From assembly GCF_029892425.1 (NCBI RefSeq), contig NZ_JARXWB010000017.1, positions 116,461-180,460 of the forward strand: a stretch of 64,000 nucleotides of DNA. The letters are read 5' to 3'. This document shows, one piece after another, positions 37,193-47,499 of the stretch. The notes below the pieces were generated by a model that was not told the origin of the DNA, made no database searches, and saw only the letters and a program-made list of their open reading frames with translations. Made by a program: the position numbers and the translations under genes. The DNA comes from Bradyrhizobium sp. BR13661 (GTDB lineage Bacteria > Pseudomonadota > Alphaproteobacteria > Rhizobiales > Xanthobacteraceae). How positions within the stretch are numbered: the stretch's first letter is position 1; the number at the start of each line of letters is the position of its first letter.

Positions 37193-37933
37193 CTATTTGA
37201 TCCACCCTGTCGCCAGAGCGTTGGCCAGCTCCGGCTGGCCGTTGTTGCGGGCGAGCGCGGCCATCGTTTCATGGTCGTAGGCGATCTGGCGGAACGTTGC
37301 CTGCCACGCCCGATCAACAAGTTCGAGGATCGCATAGCGCGCGTGCGGCGTGCCGGCTTCGACCAGATGCGGGAACGGATGCACGTCGCGATAGCCGGGG
37401 CTGCCGACGCTGCCGGGATTAACGATCAGCCTGTTGTCGCGAAGCCGAACCGCGCGGGCGAGATGGGTGTGGGCGCAGAGGATCAGCGACTGCGTGATGG
37501 CTTGCGCGAACTGCTCGATGCGATCGAGCGGCGACAGCGCGACCGTGCCGTCAGGGTGCACGGTGTCGAGCCAGTAGACTTCGTCATCCCTGGGCGTCGC
37601 ATGGCAGAGAAAGACCTGCTCGCGAAATACGCGTGTCATCGGCTGCGCGCGCAGCCAGTCGAGCTGCGCGGAGTTGAGCTGCGCATGCGCGGGGCGGTCC
37701 CACGATCCCATCTTCTCCGGCGGACGATCGAGCAGATAGCGGTCGTGATTGCCGAGCACATGCACGGCGTCGAGCGGCATCAGGATCTCGATGGTGCGGC
37801 GCGCATCGAGCGGGCCACTCAGCATGTCGCCGAGATTGACGATGTCGGTGATCCCAAGCGCACGGATGTCGGCAAGCACCGCCTCCAGTGCGAGATAGTT
37901 TCCGTGGACGTCGGCAATCGCGGCAAAACGCAT
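37193..37933 (-). CDS. Calcineurin-like metallophosphoesterase (YfcE/MJ0936 type)
   Basis: A 246-residue dinuclear-metal phosphoesterase. The metal ligands follow the family order: IADVHGN at the start, NLGDMLSGP, VLGNHDRYL, then LCHATP and CAHTHLA. The GSVGSPGYRD segment near 205 fits the YfcE/YmdB subgroup. The start at 37933 (MRFAAIADVHGN) is chosen because an upstream extension would run into an intergenic repeat. The natural substrate is unknown. Confidence 0.88.
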   Translation of the reverse strand: MRFAAIADVHGNYLALEAVLADIRALGITDIVNLGDMLSGPLDARRTIEILMPLDAVHVLGNHDRYLLDRPPEKMGSWDRPAHAQLNSAQLDWLRAQPMTRVFREQVFLCHATPRDDEVYWLDTVHPDGTVALSPLDRIEQFAQAITQSLILCAHTHLARAVRLRDNRLIVNPGSVGSPGYRDVHPFPHLVEAGTPHARYAILELVDRAWQATFRQIAYDHETMAALARNNGQPELANALATGWIK

Positions 37934-37946
37934 TGGGTCACCCTCA

Positions 37947-38069
37947 CTTGCCCCGGACGCAGCACAGCACATCAGTGGTGCGCTGCAGAGCCGGGGCCCA
38001 TGTTGCGGCATTCTGGGTCCCGGCTCTGCATCGCGTCATTTCATGCCGCGCCGCGTCCGGGACACGAGA
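37947..38069. repeat. Palindromic intergenic repeat, family A copy 3
   Basis: Same architecture as the copies at 13724 and 28905: CTTGCCCCGGACGC at the start, inner arms GAGCCGGGGCCCA and CTGGGTCCCGGCTC, end CGTCCGGGACACGAGA. It fills the gap between folC and the phosphoesterase almost completely. Confidence 0.85.
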
Positions 38070-38070
38070 A

Positions 38071-39414
38071 CTATGCAGGAGGCGTGCCGTTGAGGCCAAG
38101 CACCTGGCCGGCGAGATAGAGCGAGCCCGTGATCAGGATGCGCGGCGGCACTTCGTAGGCGAGCTTCGACAGGGAGCGCAGCGCGGCCTCGACGCCTGCG
38201 GCGATTTCGACGCGCATGCCAAGCCTGCGGACGGCATCGGCGAGACGGTCGACCGGCATCGCGTTCTCGGTATCCGGGATAGGCACTGCGATGATGTGAC
38301 GGGTCAGGCCGGCGAAATTGGCGAGGAACGCCTGCGCGTCCTTGTTGGCCATCATGCCGACGATCACCACCAGTGGCCGCGACACCCGCTCCTCGAGATC
38401 GCCAAGCGCAGCAGCGGTGACGCGGCCGCCTTCGGCATTGTGCCCGCCGTCCAGCCAGATCTCCGAGCCTTGCGGTCCCCAGGCGAGCAACTCACCCGCG
38501 GTGAGACGCTGCATCCGTGCCGGCCATTCGGCACCGACGATGCCAGCCTCGAACGCTGTCTGGTTGACCTTGAACGTCGGGATCGCGCGCAGCGTCGCAA
38601 TCGCAAGGCCCGCGTTATCGAACTGGTGACGGCCGAACAGGCGCGGCGCAGCGAGATCCATCAGGCCGCGCTCGTCGGAATAGACCAGGCGGCCATGCTC
38701 GACATTGACGTGCCAGCTCTCGTTGGCCGCGAACAGCGGCGCATGCATGCGCCTGGCCTGCGCCTCGATCACCGCCATCGCCTCAGGCGTCTGCTCGGCG
38801 CAAATCACGGGCACGCCGCGCTTGATGATTGCGGCCTTCTCGCCGGCGATCGAAGTCAGCGTGGGCCCAAGGAAATCCATGTGGTCCATGCTGACGGGCG
38901 TGATCACGCAGGCCGCGGGCGTATCGACCACGTTGGTCGAATCGAGCCGGCCGCCGAGGCCGACTTCGAGCAGCACGGCATCGGCAGGATTTTGCGCGAA
39001 CAGCAGGAACGCGGCCGCGGTCTTCAGCTCGAACACCGTCGCAGGCTCGCCGGCATTGACGCGCTCGACCTCTTCCAGAGCCGCGCGCAATTCGTCGTCG
39101 CTGACCAGAACCCCGCCACCGACGCGACCGATGCGAAAGCATTCGTTGATGCGGACGAGATAGGGCGAGGTGTAGGCGTGGACGCGCAGGCCTGCGGCCT
39201 CCAGCGTGGCGCGCAAGTATGCGACCGTCGAGCCCTTGCCGTTGGTGCCGGCGACGTGGATCACCGGCGGCAGCTTGCGTTCGGGATGGCCGAGCCGCTC
39301 GAGCAGGCGGTGCATCCGCTCGAGCCCGAGATCGATGCGCTTCTGGTGCAGGGCCGACAGCCGCCCGATCAATTGATCGAGCGACGGCTTTGCGCTGTCA
39401 GAGGATGCGTTCAC
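38071..39414 (-). CDS. folC: Dihydrofolate synthase / folylpolyglutamate synthase
   Basis: A 447-residue Mur-ligase-fold enzyme adding glutamate to dihydropteroate and then to folates. The P-loop is VIHVAGTNGKGSTVAYL, with SPYLVRINECFRIG, the Mur-ligase segment VLLEVGLGGRLDSTNVV and LDGGHNAEG further on. The start codon is GTG (39412-39414) and overlaps the accD stop (GTGA). It is the last gene of the trpF-trpB-trpA-accD-folC run. Confidence 0.95.
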   Translation of the reverse strand: MNASSDSAKPSLDQLIGRLSALHQKRIDLGLERMHRLLERLGHPERKLPPVIHVAGTNGKGSTVAYLRATLEAAGLRVHAYTSPYLVRINECFRIGRVGGGVLVSDDELRAALEEVERVNAGEPATVFELKTAAAFLLFAQNPADAVLLEVGLGGRLDSTNVVDTPAACVITPVSMDHMDFLGPTLTSIAGEKAAIIKRGVPVICAEQTPEAMAVIEAQARRMHAPLFAANESWHVNVEHGRLVYSDERGLMDLAAPRLFGRHQFDNAGLAIATLRAIPTFKVNQTAFEAGIVGAEWPARMQRLTAGELLAWGPQGSEIWLDGGHNAEGGRVTAAALGDLEERVSRPLVVIVGMMANKDAQAFLANFAGLTRHIIAVPIPDTENAMPVDRLADAVRRLGMRVEIAAGVEAALRSLSKLAYEVPPRILITGSLYLAGQVLGLNGTPPA

Positions 39415-40352
39415 GCGTGGGGCGCAGCCGGCGCCGTCTCGGGGGCCGATACGATCTGCGCCGGTGTCGTCACCGGCTGGACCGATTTCGAGGTACCATC
39501 AAGCGCCGGCGCCTTGGTCAGCAGGCGGCACAGCCGCGCCAGGGTCGGACGCAGCTCATGGCGATGCACGACCATGTCGACCATGCCGTGCTCTTTCAGG
39601 TATTCGGCGCGCTGGAAACCCTCGGGGAGCTTTTCGCGGATGGTCTGCTCGATCACGCGCGCGCCGGCAAAGCCGATCAGCGCGCCGGGCTCGGCGATCT
39701 GCACGTCGCCGAGCATCGCATAGGATGCGGTGACGCCTCCGGTGGTCGGGTTGGTCAGCACGACGATGTAGGGCTGCTTGGCCTCGCGCAGCATCTGCAC
39801 GGCAACCGTGGTGCGCGGCATCTGCATCAGCGACAGGATGCCTTCCTGCATGCGCGCGCCGCCGGATGCCGCAAACACGATGAACGGCGACTTCTTCTCG
39901 ACCGCAAGCTCGAGCCCGCGCACGATGGCTTCGCCTGCGGCCATGCCGAGCGAGCCGCCCATGAAATCGAAATCCTGCACGGCGACGACGACGCCGGCGC
40001 CTTCGAGCTTGCCGTAGCCGACCTTGATCGCATCGTTGAGGTTAGTTCGCGCGCGGGCATCCTTGATGCGATCGACATACTTCTTCTCGTCGCGAAACTT
40101 CAGCGGATCGGGCGTGACGTCGGGCAAGGCCACGTCGAACCAGGTCTCGTTGTCGAAGATCGACTTCAGCCGCGCCACCGCGCCCATGCGCATGTGGTAG
40201 TTCGAGCCGGGGATGACGAACTGGTTGGCCTCGACGTCCTTGTAGAACACGAGCTGCCCGGAATCCGGGCACTTGATCCAGAGATTCTCCGGCGTCTCCC
40301 GCCGCAGCATGTTGCGGATCTTCGGCCGGACCACATTGGTAAGCCAGTTCAT
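39411..40352 (-). CDS. accD: Acetyl-CoA carboxylase carboxyltransferase subunit beta AccD (zinc Cys lost)
   Basis: Forms with AccA the carboxyltransferase that makes malonyl-CoA for fatty acid synthesis. From ATG 40352 it has 313 residues. The CoA-binding region includes FAASGGARMQEGILSLMQM and NPTTGGVTASYAMLGD. The N-terminal zinc ribbon of E. coli AccD (Cys27, 30, 46, 49) maps here to Cys28, Ser31, Ile47 and Ser50, so zinc binding must be lost although the flanking residues (LWIKCP, YHMRMG) are kept. I recall this from other alphaproteobacteria. A Pro/Ala-rich tail ends the protein. folC overlaps its stop. Confidence 0.94.
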   Translation of the reverse strand: MNWLTNVVRPKIRNMLRRETPENLWIKCPDSGQLVFYKDVEANQFVIPGSNYHMRMGAVARLKSIFDNETWFDVALPDVTPDPLKFRDEKKYVDRIKDARARTNLNDAIKVGYGKLEGAGVVVAVQDFDFMGGSLGMAAGEAIVRGLELAVEKKSPFIVFAASGGARMQEGILSLMQMPRTTVAVQMLREAKQPYIVVLTNPTTGGVTASYAMLGDVQIAEPGALIGFAGARVIEQTIREKLPEGFQRAEYLKEHGMVDMVVHRHELRPTLARLCRLLTKAPALDGTSKSVQPVTTPAQIVSAPETAPAAPHA

Positions 40353-40462
40353 GGTTTGCTCCGATGTACGAGCCCCCAAGGGATCGCCTGAAAGACTATA
40401 TGGCGGCCGGGCCTCTGCCCGGCAAGCCGCCCTGTCGCCCGCCCAATAAGCGGAATTATGGC

Positions 40463-41295
40463 CTATTCGGCCGCCTGTTTCGCAGCCCTAACGCCCTGGG
40501 CCAGGGCGGCGGTCAGCTCGGCCACCGCGTTAACGGTTTTGGCGGTCGCCCGACCTTCGGAGTCGAGGCTGTTCTTGAGCGCATCGACCAGCGCGGTGCC
40601 GACCACCGAACCATCGGCCTTCTCGGCAATGGCGCGCGCCGCCTCCGGCGTGCGGATGCCAAAGCCGACGCAGATCGGCAAGCCGGTATGCCGCTTGATG
40701 CGCGCGACGGCGTCACCGACGACATTCGCGTCGGCTGCCGCAGCACCGGTGATGCCGGCGATGGAGACGTAATAGACAAAGCCTGACGTGTTCGCGAGCA
40801 CCGCAGGCAGGCGCTTGTCGTCGGTGGTCGGGGTCGCGAGGCGAATGAAGTTCAGTCCCGCCTTCAGCGCGGGAATGCAGAGCTCGTCGTCCTCCTCCGG
40901 CGGCAGATCGACGATGATCAGGCCGTCGACGCCTGATGACTTGGCATCGGCCAAGAACCTGTCGACGCCGTAAATGTAGATCGGATTGTAGTAGCCCATC
41001 AGCACCAGCGGCGTGGCATTGTCGTCCTTGCGGAAGTCGCGCACCAGCTCAAGCGTCTTCTTCAAGGTCATGCCGACCTTGAGCGCGCGCAGACCCGCCG
41101 CCTGGATCGACGGACCATCCGCCATCGGATCGGTGAAGGGAATGCCGAGCTCAATGACGTCGGAACCTGATTTCGAGAGCGCCTTGACGATCTCGAGCGA
41201 CGTCGCCGGATCGGGATCGCCGGCCATCACATAGGTAACGAAGGCCGCGCGGCCCTGCTTCTTGAGCTCAGCGAAACGAGTATCGATACGCGTGG

Positions 41296-41299
<4 letters not shown>
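40463..41299 (-). CDS. trpA: Tryptophan synthase alpha subunit
   Basis: A 278-residue TIM barrel that cleaves indole-3-glycerol phosphate to indole and glyceraldehyde-3-phosphate. The catalytic Glu50 and Asp61 are in VIELGIPFTDPMADGP. The start codon is GTG (41297-41299), overlapping the trpB stop by four bases, so translation is coupled. The gap to accD is 110 bases. Confidence 0.97.
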
Positions 41300-42509
<1,210 letters not shown>

Positions 42510-42513
<4 letters not shown>

Positions 42514-43169
42514 CGTACGCTCAACTCTTGGGTGGCGCGCGCGGCGCGAATGAAGGCCTTGATCAGCTCCGGGTCCTTCACGCCGGGAGCGCTCTCGACA
42601 CCGGAAGACACGTCAACGCCGCCTGCACGGGTGATACGAACGGCCTCGGCGAGGTTTTGAGTGTGGAGGCCGCCCGAAACCATATACGGCAGATCGAGCT
42701 CCAGGTTTTGCAGCAGATGCCAATCAAAGGGTGCGCCGAGGCCGCCGGGCCGGGTCGCATCCTTTGGCGCACGCGCATCGAACAGGATGCGGTCGGCGAC
42801 TGCGGCGTAGCCGGGCAGCACGGCAAGATCATCAGCGGTCGCGACCGACACAACCTTCATGACCGGGCGGCCGAACTTCTGCTTGATGTCGCGTAAGCGC
42901 GCGACGCTCTCCTGGCCGTGAAGCTGGAAGATATCGGGCGACAGCGCATCCATGATGTTGTCGAGCGTGGCATCGTCGGCATCGACCGTGAGCGCCACTT
43001 TGAGCGCGCGCCCTTTCACCTGCCGGCCGAGATCGCGCCCCGTCTCCAGCGAGACGTGCCGCGGCGAGGGAGGAAAGAACACGAATCCCACCATGTCGGC
43101 GCCCGCGTCGAGCGCCGTTTGAAGCGTCTCGCGCGTGGACAGGCCGCAGATTTTGACGAGCAGGGACAT
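42510..43169 (-). CDS. trpF: Phosphoribosylanthranilate isomerase
   Basis: A 219-residue TIM barrel of tryptophan synthesis. The N-terminus LVKICGLSTRETLQTALDAGADMVGFVFFPPSPR carries the catalytic Cys8 and the phosphate-binding region; the end GVDVSSGVESAPGVKD is the C-terminal phosphate loop. It heads trpF-trpB-trpA; trpC, trpD and trpE are not in the window, the split trp layout of this group. Confidence 0.97.
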
Positions 43170-43234
43170 GGTCTCAAAGCGGATGGAGGCCGCAAGTGGC
43201 AGCCTGGAAACGGGTTTTCAGGTCGGGGCCGCTT

Positions 43235-43627
43235 CTACAACGTCGCGCGCTGCTTGTCTCGCCCGATGGGCCCGTAAAGCCCCATCCCGGAGGGAACGGG
43301 GAGGCGCTGGGCCTCGGGCTTGGCTGCAGCCGCCTGGGCCCGCAGGCCGGCCAACTCGACCTGGGCGGCCCGCGCATCCGCCTCATGCCGGCGCGCGGCG
43401 CGCCGCCAGTGCCGCTGGCCAAACCAGACGGCGCACCCGCCGACGATGACGCCCAAGGCTGCCACCAGGATCAGCAGCAGGAACAGCGGCACGTCGCGCG
43501 ACAACACCGGATCCCTCGCCATGAAAGGATCGAAGGAGACGGTGACGTCATGCCGATTGGCGGCGGCGAAGATCACCAGCAACACGCCCAGCGGAATCCA
43601 GAACAGCCAGATCAGAAACTTTCGCAT
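43235..43627 (-). CDS. LapA-like (DUF1049) membrane protein
   Basis: A 130-residue protein with two membrane helices (about 4-24, FLIWLFWIPLGVLLVIFAA, and 48-70, LFLLLILVAALGVIVGGCAVW) and an Ala-rich coiled-coil-like tail (RRHEADARAAQVELAGLRAQAAAAKPEAQ). This is the architecture of E. coli LapA, which works with LapB in control of lipopolysaccharide synthesis; LapB is not in the window. The start ATG 43627 is chosen at MRKFLIW. It lies between ihfB and trpF on the same strand. Confidence 0.8.
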   Translation of the reverse strand: MRKFLIWLFWIPLGVLLVIFAAANRHDVTVSFDPFMARDPVLSRDVPLFLLLILVAALGVIVGGCAVWFGQRHWRRAARRHEADARAAQVELAGLRAQAAAAKPEAQRLPVPSGMGLYGPIGRDKQRATL

Positions 43628-43702
43628 CGCGTGACGCTCGCCTTGAATCAAGCTTGCCGCCGCATCAAACGGCCGTTCGGCTACGCCCGGACGACAATAA
43701 CC

Positions 43703-44008
43703 TTAGTCCGGCGCGCCAGGATCCGGATGATCGCGGTTGAGCCGCTCGCGCATTTCCTTGCCGGTCTTGAAGAACGGAACGCTCTTCTGATCGACGGGGA
43801 CATGAGCGCCGGTGCGCGGATTGCGGCCGGCGCGCGCGGGGCGATGCTTGACCGAGAAGGCACCGAAACCACGCAGTTCGACGCGGTCACCGCGCGCGAG
43901 TGCTGCTACGATCTCTTCGAGAATCGCATTCACAATGTTCTCGACATCCCGCTGGTACAGATGCGGGTTGTGCTCGGCGATACGCTGAACAAGTTCGGAT
44001 TTGATCAT
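43703..44008 (-). CDS. ihfB: Integration host factor beta subunit
   Basis: A 101-residue DNA-bending protein of the HU/IHF family. The start MIKSELVQRIAEHNPHLYQRDVENIV and the beta-arm region GFGAFSVKHRPARAGRNPRTG with the intercalating Pro are typical of IHF-beta. It pairs with IhfA, encoded elsewhere. The order sppA-ihfB-lapA follows the conserved alphaproteobacterial neighbourhood after rpsA. Confidence 0.93.
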   Translation of the reverse strand: MIKSELVQRIAEHNPHLYQRDVENIVNAILEEIVAALARGDRVELRGFGAFSVKHRPARAGRNPRTGAHVPVDQKSVPFFKTGKEMRERLNRDHPDPGAPD

Positions 44009-44191
44009 CGAGAGATAGGACCCGGAAGCGTGCGGATGACCATTTCCGTGAAAATACCGTGATCTGTCAAGACGCTAAATCAAGGTTGAGCGTCGTGAAA
44101 ATACGTGACAAATGCCGAAAAAGCGGGCTGGGGAGCTACCCGCCAGACGGGAAAAAGGTCTCGGGCTCGCGTGATTCCCGCTAGTTCCCGG

Positions 44192-45172
44192 TCAATTCGA
44201 CGCAGCCGGCTGCCACAAGGCCAGCATTCCATCCAACCCGGCGCGATCGACCGCCTGTGCCACGCCTGACTGCTCGATCTGATGCGCAATCGCGCCGAAT
44301 CCAAGCGCTTCCAGCGTCACTGAGGCTGCCGTTTTGAGGAACGTCAGATCGCTGAAGCGAGGCTCGAGCTTGTAATCGCGCACGGAAAGGCCCTTCTTGA
44401 CGCCCTTCTGCTCCTCCAGCCAGGTCACTGCAGTCTTCTCGTCGCCGAGCTGATCGATCAGCTTGAGGTCGATCGCCTGCCGGCCGGTGAAGACACGACC
44501 ATCGACGACTTTTTCGAGCTGCGTGTCATCCATGCCACGGCGCTGCTTCACCAGATCCTTGAACCAGGCGTAGGAATCCTTCACCAGCGCATCCAGCGCG
44601 GCGCGGGCTTCCGGGCTGGTCGGCTCAAACCCGTTGGGCGCAGCCTTCAACGGCGTGGACTTTACCTCCTCGACCTTGACGCCGATGGTCTTCAAGAGCT
44701 CGGTGAAATTGGGAAACTGGAACAGTACGCCGATCGAGCCGACCAGCGAGCTCTGCTGGGCGATGATGTGATCGCTGGCGATCGCGGTGATGTAGCCGCC
44801 GGATGCCGCAAGGCCCTCGACCACGACGACCAGCGGTTTCTTCGCCTTCAGACGCGTCAAGGAATCATAGAGCTGCTCGGAGCCGGCGGTGGTGCCGCCG
44901 GGCGAGTTGATGTGAACGATCACGGCGGCGGTCTGCGAATTCTCCAGCCGCTCCAGCGCGCGCGTGCGGTCGGAATCGCTACGGATCAGGCCTTCGATCT
45001 GCACACGTGCGATTGAGCCGGCGGAGGCAAACGTGCCGCGTGCGCCGGGCGTCGCGATCAGCGCAAAGCCCGCGATCGCTGCGATCGCGATCAGCGCGGC
45101 CATCACGCGCCAGAACGTCAGCTTGCGGCGGATCCTGCGGCGATCGACGATGATGTCCGAATCGAGCGACAT
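44192..45172 (-). CDS. sppA: Signal peptide peptidase SppA (short form)
   Basis: A 326-residue membrane-bound serine protease that degrades signal peptides left after secretion. A single N-terminal membrane helix (about 21-45, FWRVMAALIAIAAIAGFALIA) is followed by the S49 protease domain: HINSPGGTTAGSEQLYDSL, then GLAASGGYITAIASDHI with the catalytic Ser, and VKSTPLKAAP with the catalytic Lys. The single-domain length is that of the short SppA type rather than the duplicated E. coli form. Confidence 0.93.
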   Translation of the reverse strand: MSLDSDIIVDRRRIRRKLTFWRVMAALIAIAAIAGFALIATPGARGTFASAGSIARVQIEGLIRSDSDRTRALERLENSQTAAVIVHINSPGGTTAGSEQLYDSLTRLKAKKPLVVVVEGLAASGGYITAIASDHIIAQQSSLVGSIGVLFQFPNFTELLKTIGVKVEEVKSTPLKAAPNGFEPTSPEARAALDALVKDSYAWFKDLVKQRRGMDDTQLEKVVDGRVFTGRQAIDLKLIDQLGDEKTAVTWLEEQKGVKKGLSVRDYKLEPRFSDLTFLKTAASVTLEALGFGAIAHQIEQSGVAQAVDRAGLDGMLALWQPAASN

Positions 45173-45307
45173 CGAGATATCTCCAAATGAAAGGCCGCTG
45201 GCGTTGTGCCGTCACGACGTGACCATCAGCTTGTCTGGATACATCAATTGCGGCGCAATTTGAAGAAAACAAGGCTGGTGAGGGGCGAGCAAGTCGCCAC
45301 AAACTCA

Positions 45308-45452
45308 GTCGTCATCCCCGCGAAGGCGGGGATCCATAACCCCAAGGAGACGTCGTCGCGCGAGCTGCCAACTCCGAGTCTTCGTCAAACCTCTCCCTGG
45401 GGCTATGGATCCCGGATCTGCGCTCCGCTTCGCTGCGCTTGTCCGGGACGAC
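45308..45452. repeat. Palindromic intergenic repeat downstream of rpsA
   Basis: Outer arms GTCGTC and GACGAC, with long inner arms GGGGATCCATAACCCCAAGG and CTCCCTGGGGCTATGGATCC. The stem CCCCGCG-aag-GCGGGG sits at the left end and CCGGATCTGCGC...GTCCGGGACGAC at the right. It differs from family A in sequence but has the same nested-palindrome design. Confidence 0.75.
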
Positions 45453-45470
45453 AGTGGAGAATGCGGCAAC

Positions 45471-45499
45471 AAAAAAGCCCCGGCTCGCGCCGGGGCTTT
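45471..45499 (-). terminator. Rho-independent terminator of rpsA
   Basis: Read on the minus strand, AAAGCCCCGGC pairs with GCCGGGGCTTT around a GCGA loop and ends in a T-tract of six. It lies 26 bases after the rpsA stop. Confidence 0.92.
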
Positions 45500-45524
45500 G
45501 ATGTCAGCAAAACCTGCGTTTCGC

Positions 45525-47231
45525 TTACTTGCTGTCGCGGTTCTTGAGCGCGGTGCCCAGGATGTCGCCGAGCGTCGCACCCGAATCCGAGGAGCCGTAC
45601 TGCGCGATGGCTTCCTTCTCTTCGGCGACTTCGAGCGCCTTGATCGACACCTGGACCTTGCGGGCCTTCTTGTCGAACTGGATCACGCGGGCATCGACCT
45701 TCTCGCCGACGGCGAAGCGTTCGGCACGCTGGTCGTTGCGGTCACGCGCGAGCTCCGAGCGCTTGATGAAGGTCGAGAAGTCGGTCCCGGTGATCTTCAC
45801 CTCGATGCCGCTTTCCTTCACTTCGAGCACTTCGCAGGTCACGACCGCGCCCTTCTTGACGTCGCCCGGCTCGGCGAAGGGGTCGCCTTCGAGCTGCTTG
45901 ATGCCGAGCGAGATACGCTCCTTCTCGACGTCCACATCGAGCACCACGGCCTTCACCACGTCGCCCTTCTTGTAGTTGTCGATCACCTGCTCGCCCGGAA
46001 GCTTCCAGTCGAGGTCGGACAGATGGACCATGCCGTCGACGTCGCCTTCGAGGCCCAGGAACAGACCGAACTCGGTCTTGTTCTTGACTTCGCCCTCGAC
46101 CGTCGAACCGGTCGGGTGACCTTCGACGAAGACCTCCCACGGGTTGCGCATGGTCTGCTTGAGGCCGAGCGAGATACGGCGCTTGACGGAATCGACTTCC
46201 AGCACCTGCACGTCGACTTCCTGCGAGGTCGACACGATCTTGCCGGGGTGCATGTTCTTCTTGGTCCACGACATCTCGGAAACGTGGATCAGGCCTTCGA
46301 TGCCCGGCTCGAGCTCGACGAACGCACCGTAGTCGGTGATGTTGGTGACGCGGCCGGTGAAGCGGGCACCCAGCGGGTACTTGGCTTCGATGCCCTGCCA
46401 CGGATCGTCCAGCAGCTGCTTCATGCCCAGCGAGATGCGGTGCGTCTCGTGGTTGATCTTGATGATCTTGACCTTCACGGTCTGGCCGATCGAGAGCACC
46501 TCGGTCGGATGGTTGACGCGGCGCCACGCGATGTCGGTGACGTGCAGCAGGCCGTCGATGCCGCCGAGATCAACGAACGCACCGTAATCGGTGATGTTCT
46601 TGACCACGCCGTCGATGACCTGACCCTCTTCGAGGTTCTGCACCAGCTCCTGACGCTGCTCGGCGCGGGTCTCTTCGAGAACCGTGCGGCGGGAGACGAC
46701 GATGTTGCCGCGGCGGCGGTCCATCTTGAGGATCTGGAACGGCTGCGCGTTGTTCATCAGCGGTGCAACGTCGCGGATCGGACGGATGTCGACCTGCGAA
46801 CGCGGCAGGAAGGCAACGGCTCCGTCGAGGTCGACGGTGAAGCCGCCCTTGACCTGGTTGAAGATGACGCCCGTGACCTTCTCGTTGTTCTGGAACGCCT
46901 TCTCCAGCTTGCCCCAGCTCTCTTCGCGGCGCGCCTTGTCGCGCGACAGCACGGCTTCGCCGAGGGCGTTTTCGATGCGATCGAGGAACACTTCCACCTC
47001 GTCGCCAATCTTGATCTCGCTGTCACGGCCGGGGCCGGAAAATTCGCGCAGCGCAACGCGGCCTTCGGTCTTCAGGCCGACGTCGATGACGGCCATGTCC
47101 TTTTCAATTGCAACCACCTTGCCCTTGACGACCGAGCTCTCCTGCAGGTTGCCACCTGCGAAGGACTCGTCGAGCATCGCGGCGAAATCGTCGCGCGACG
47201 GGCTATAGGAATCAGCGGAAGTCGAAGCCAT
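45525..47231 (-). CDS. rpsA: 30S ribosomal protein S1
   Basis: A 568-residue protein with six S1 repeats, each visible as a GxVxxIxxxGAFV-type segment (for example GVVKNITDYGAFVDLGGIDG and GRVTNITDYGAFVELEPGIEG). S1 binds mRNA leaders and brings them to the 30S subunit. The start at 47231 (MASTSADSYSPSRDDFAAML) has GGAG upstream; an in-frame start at 47309 is not supported by the family. The aroA-cmk-rpsA order is classical, and a 268-base leader separates it from cmk. Confidence 0.97.
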   Translation of the reverse strand: MASTSADSYSPSRDDFAAMLDESFAGGNLQESSVVKGKVVAIEKDMAVIDVGLKTEGRVALREFSGPGRDSEIKIGDEVEVFLDRIENALGEAVLSRDKARREESWGKLEKAFQNNEKVTGVIFNQVKGGFTVDLDGAVAFLPRSQVDIRPIRDVAPLMNNAQPFQILKMDRRRGNIVVSRRTVLEETRAEQRQELVQNLEEGQVIDGVVKNITDYGAFVDLGGIDGLLHVTDIAWRRVNHPTEVLSIGQTVKVKIIKINHETHRISLGMKQLLDDPWQGIEAKYPLGARFTGRVTNITDYGAFVELEPGIEGLIHVSEMSWTKKNMHPGKIVSTSQEVDVQVLEVDSVKRRISLGLKQTMRNPWEVFVEGHPTGSTVEGEVKNKTEFGLFLGLEGDVDGMVHLSDLDWKLPGEQVIDNYKKGDVVKAVVLDVDVEKERISLGIKQLEGDPFAEPGDVKKGAVVTCEVLEVKESGIEVKITGTDFSTFIKRSELARDRNDQRAERFAVGEKVDARVIQFDKKARKVQVSIKALEVAEEKEAIAQYGSSDSGATLGDILGTALKNRDSK

Positions 47232-47499
47232 TTGTTCTCCAGTTGCGGAAATATTGCCGGCCGTTGGGTTCATGGGCGTGTCGCGCGCGCAGTGTCGGAA
47301 AGTCCGCAAGACCTTCGAGCGACCGCTCGTTGCTTCGGCGTGAGGCCAAAACAGCGGAAGCGGGCCGGCAGAGGCCCGCGCGTTCGATACGTGGAAATCT
47401 TTATGTCCGGAGCCTGGATCGCGTCGACCCCCAAACAGGGACCGAGAGTACCGACCTCAAAGAGCGGGAGCGGGCGCTTCCTCCAATGACGGCTGCGGC
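47232..47499 (-). promoter_or_regulatory. rpsA leader / promoter region
   Basis: 268 bases between the cmk stop and the rpsA start. S1 mRNA leaders are often autoregulatory in gammaproteobacteria. Here I see only GC-rich inverted segments such as GGGCCGGC..GAGGCCCGC and no motif I can assign, so a regulatory function is possible but unsupported. Confidence 0.3.

Larger units (their letters stand above)
45173..45524. other. Intergenic region between rpsA and sppA
   Basis: About 350 bases without a gene. It holds the rpsA terminator (45471-45499) and a palindromic repeat (45308-45452); the remaining ~130 bases before sppA should contain its promoter, but I see no clear -35/-10 pair. Confidence 0.7.
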
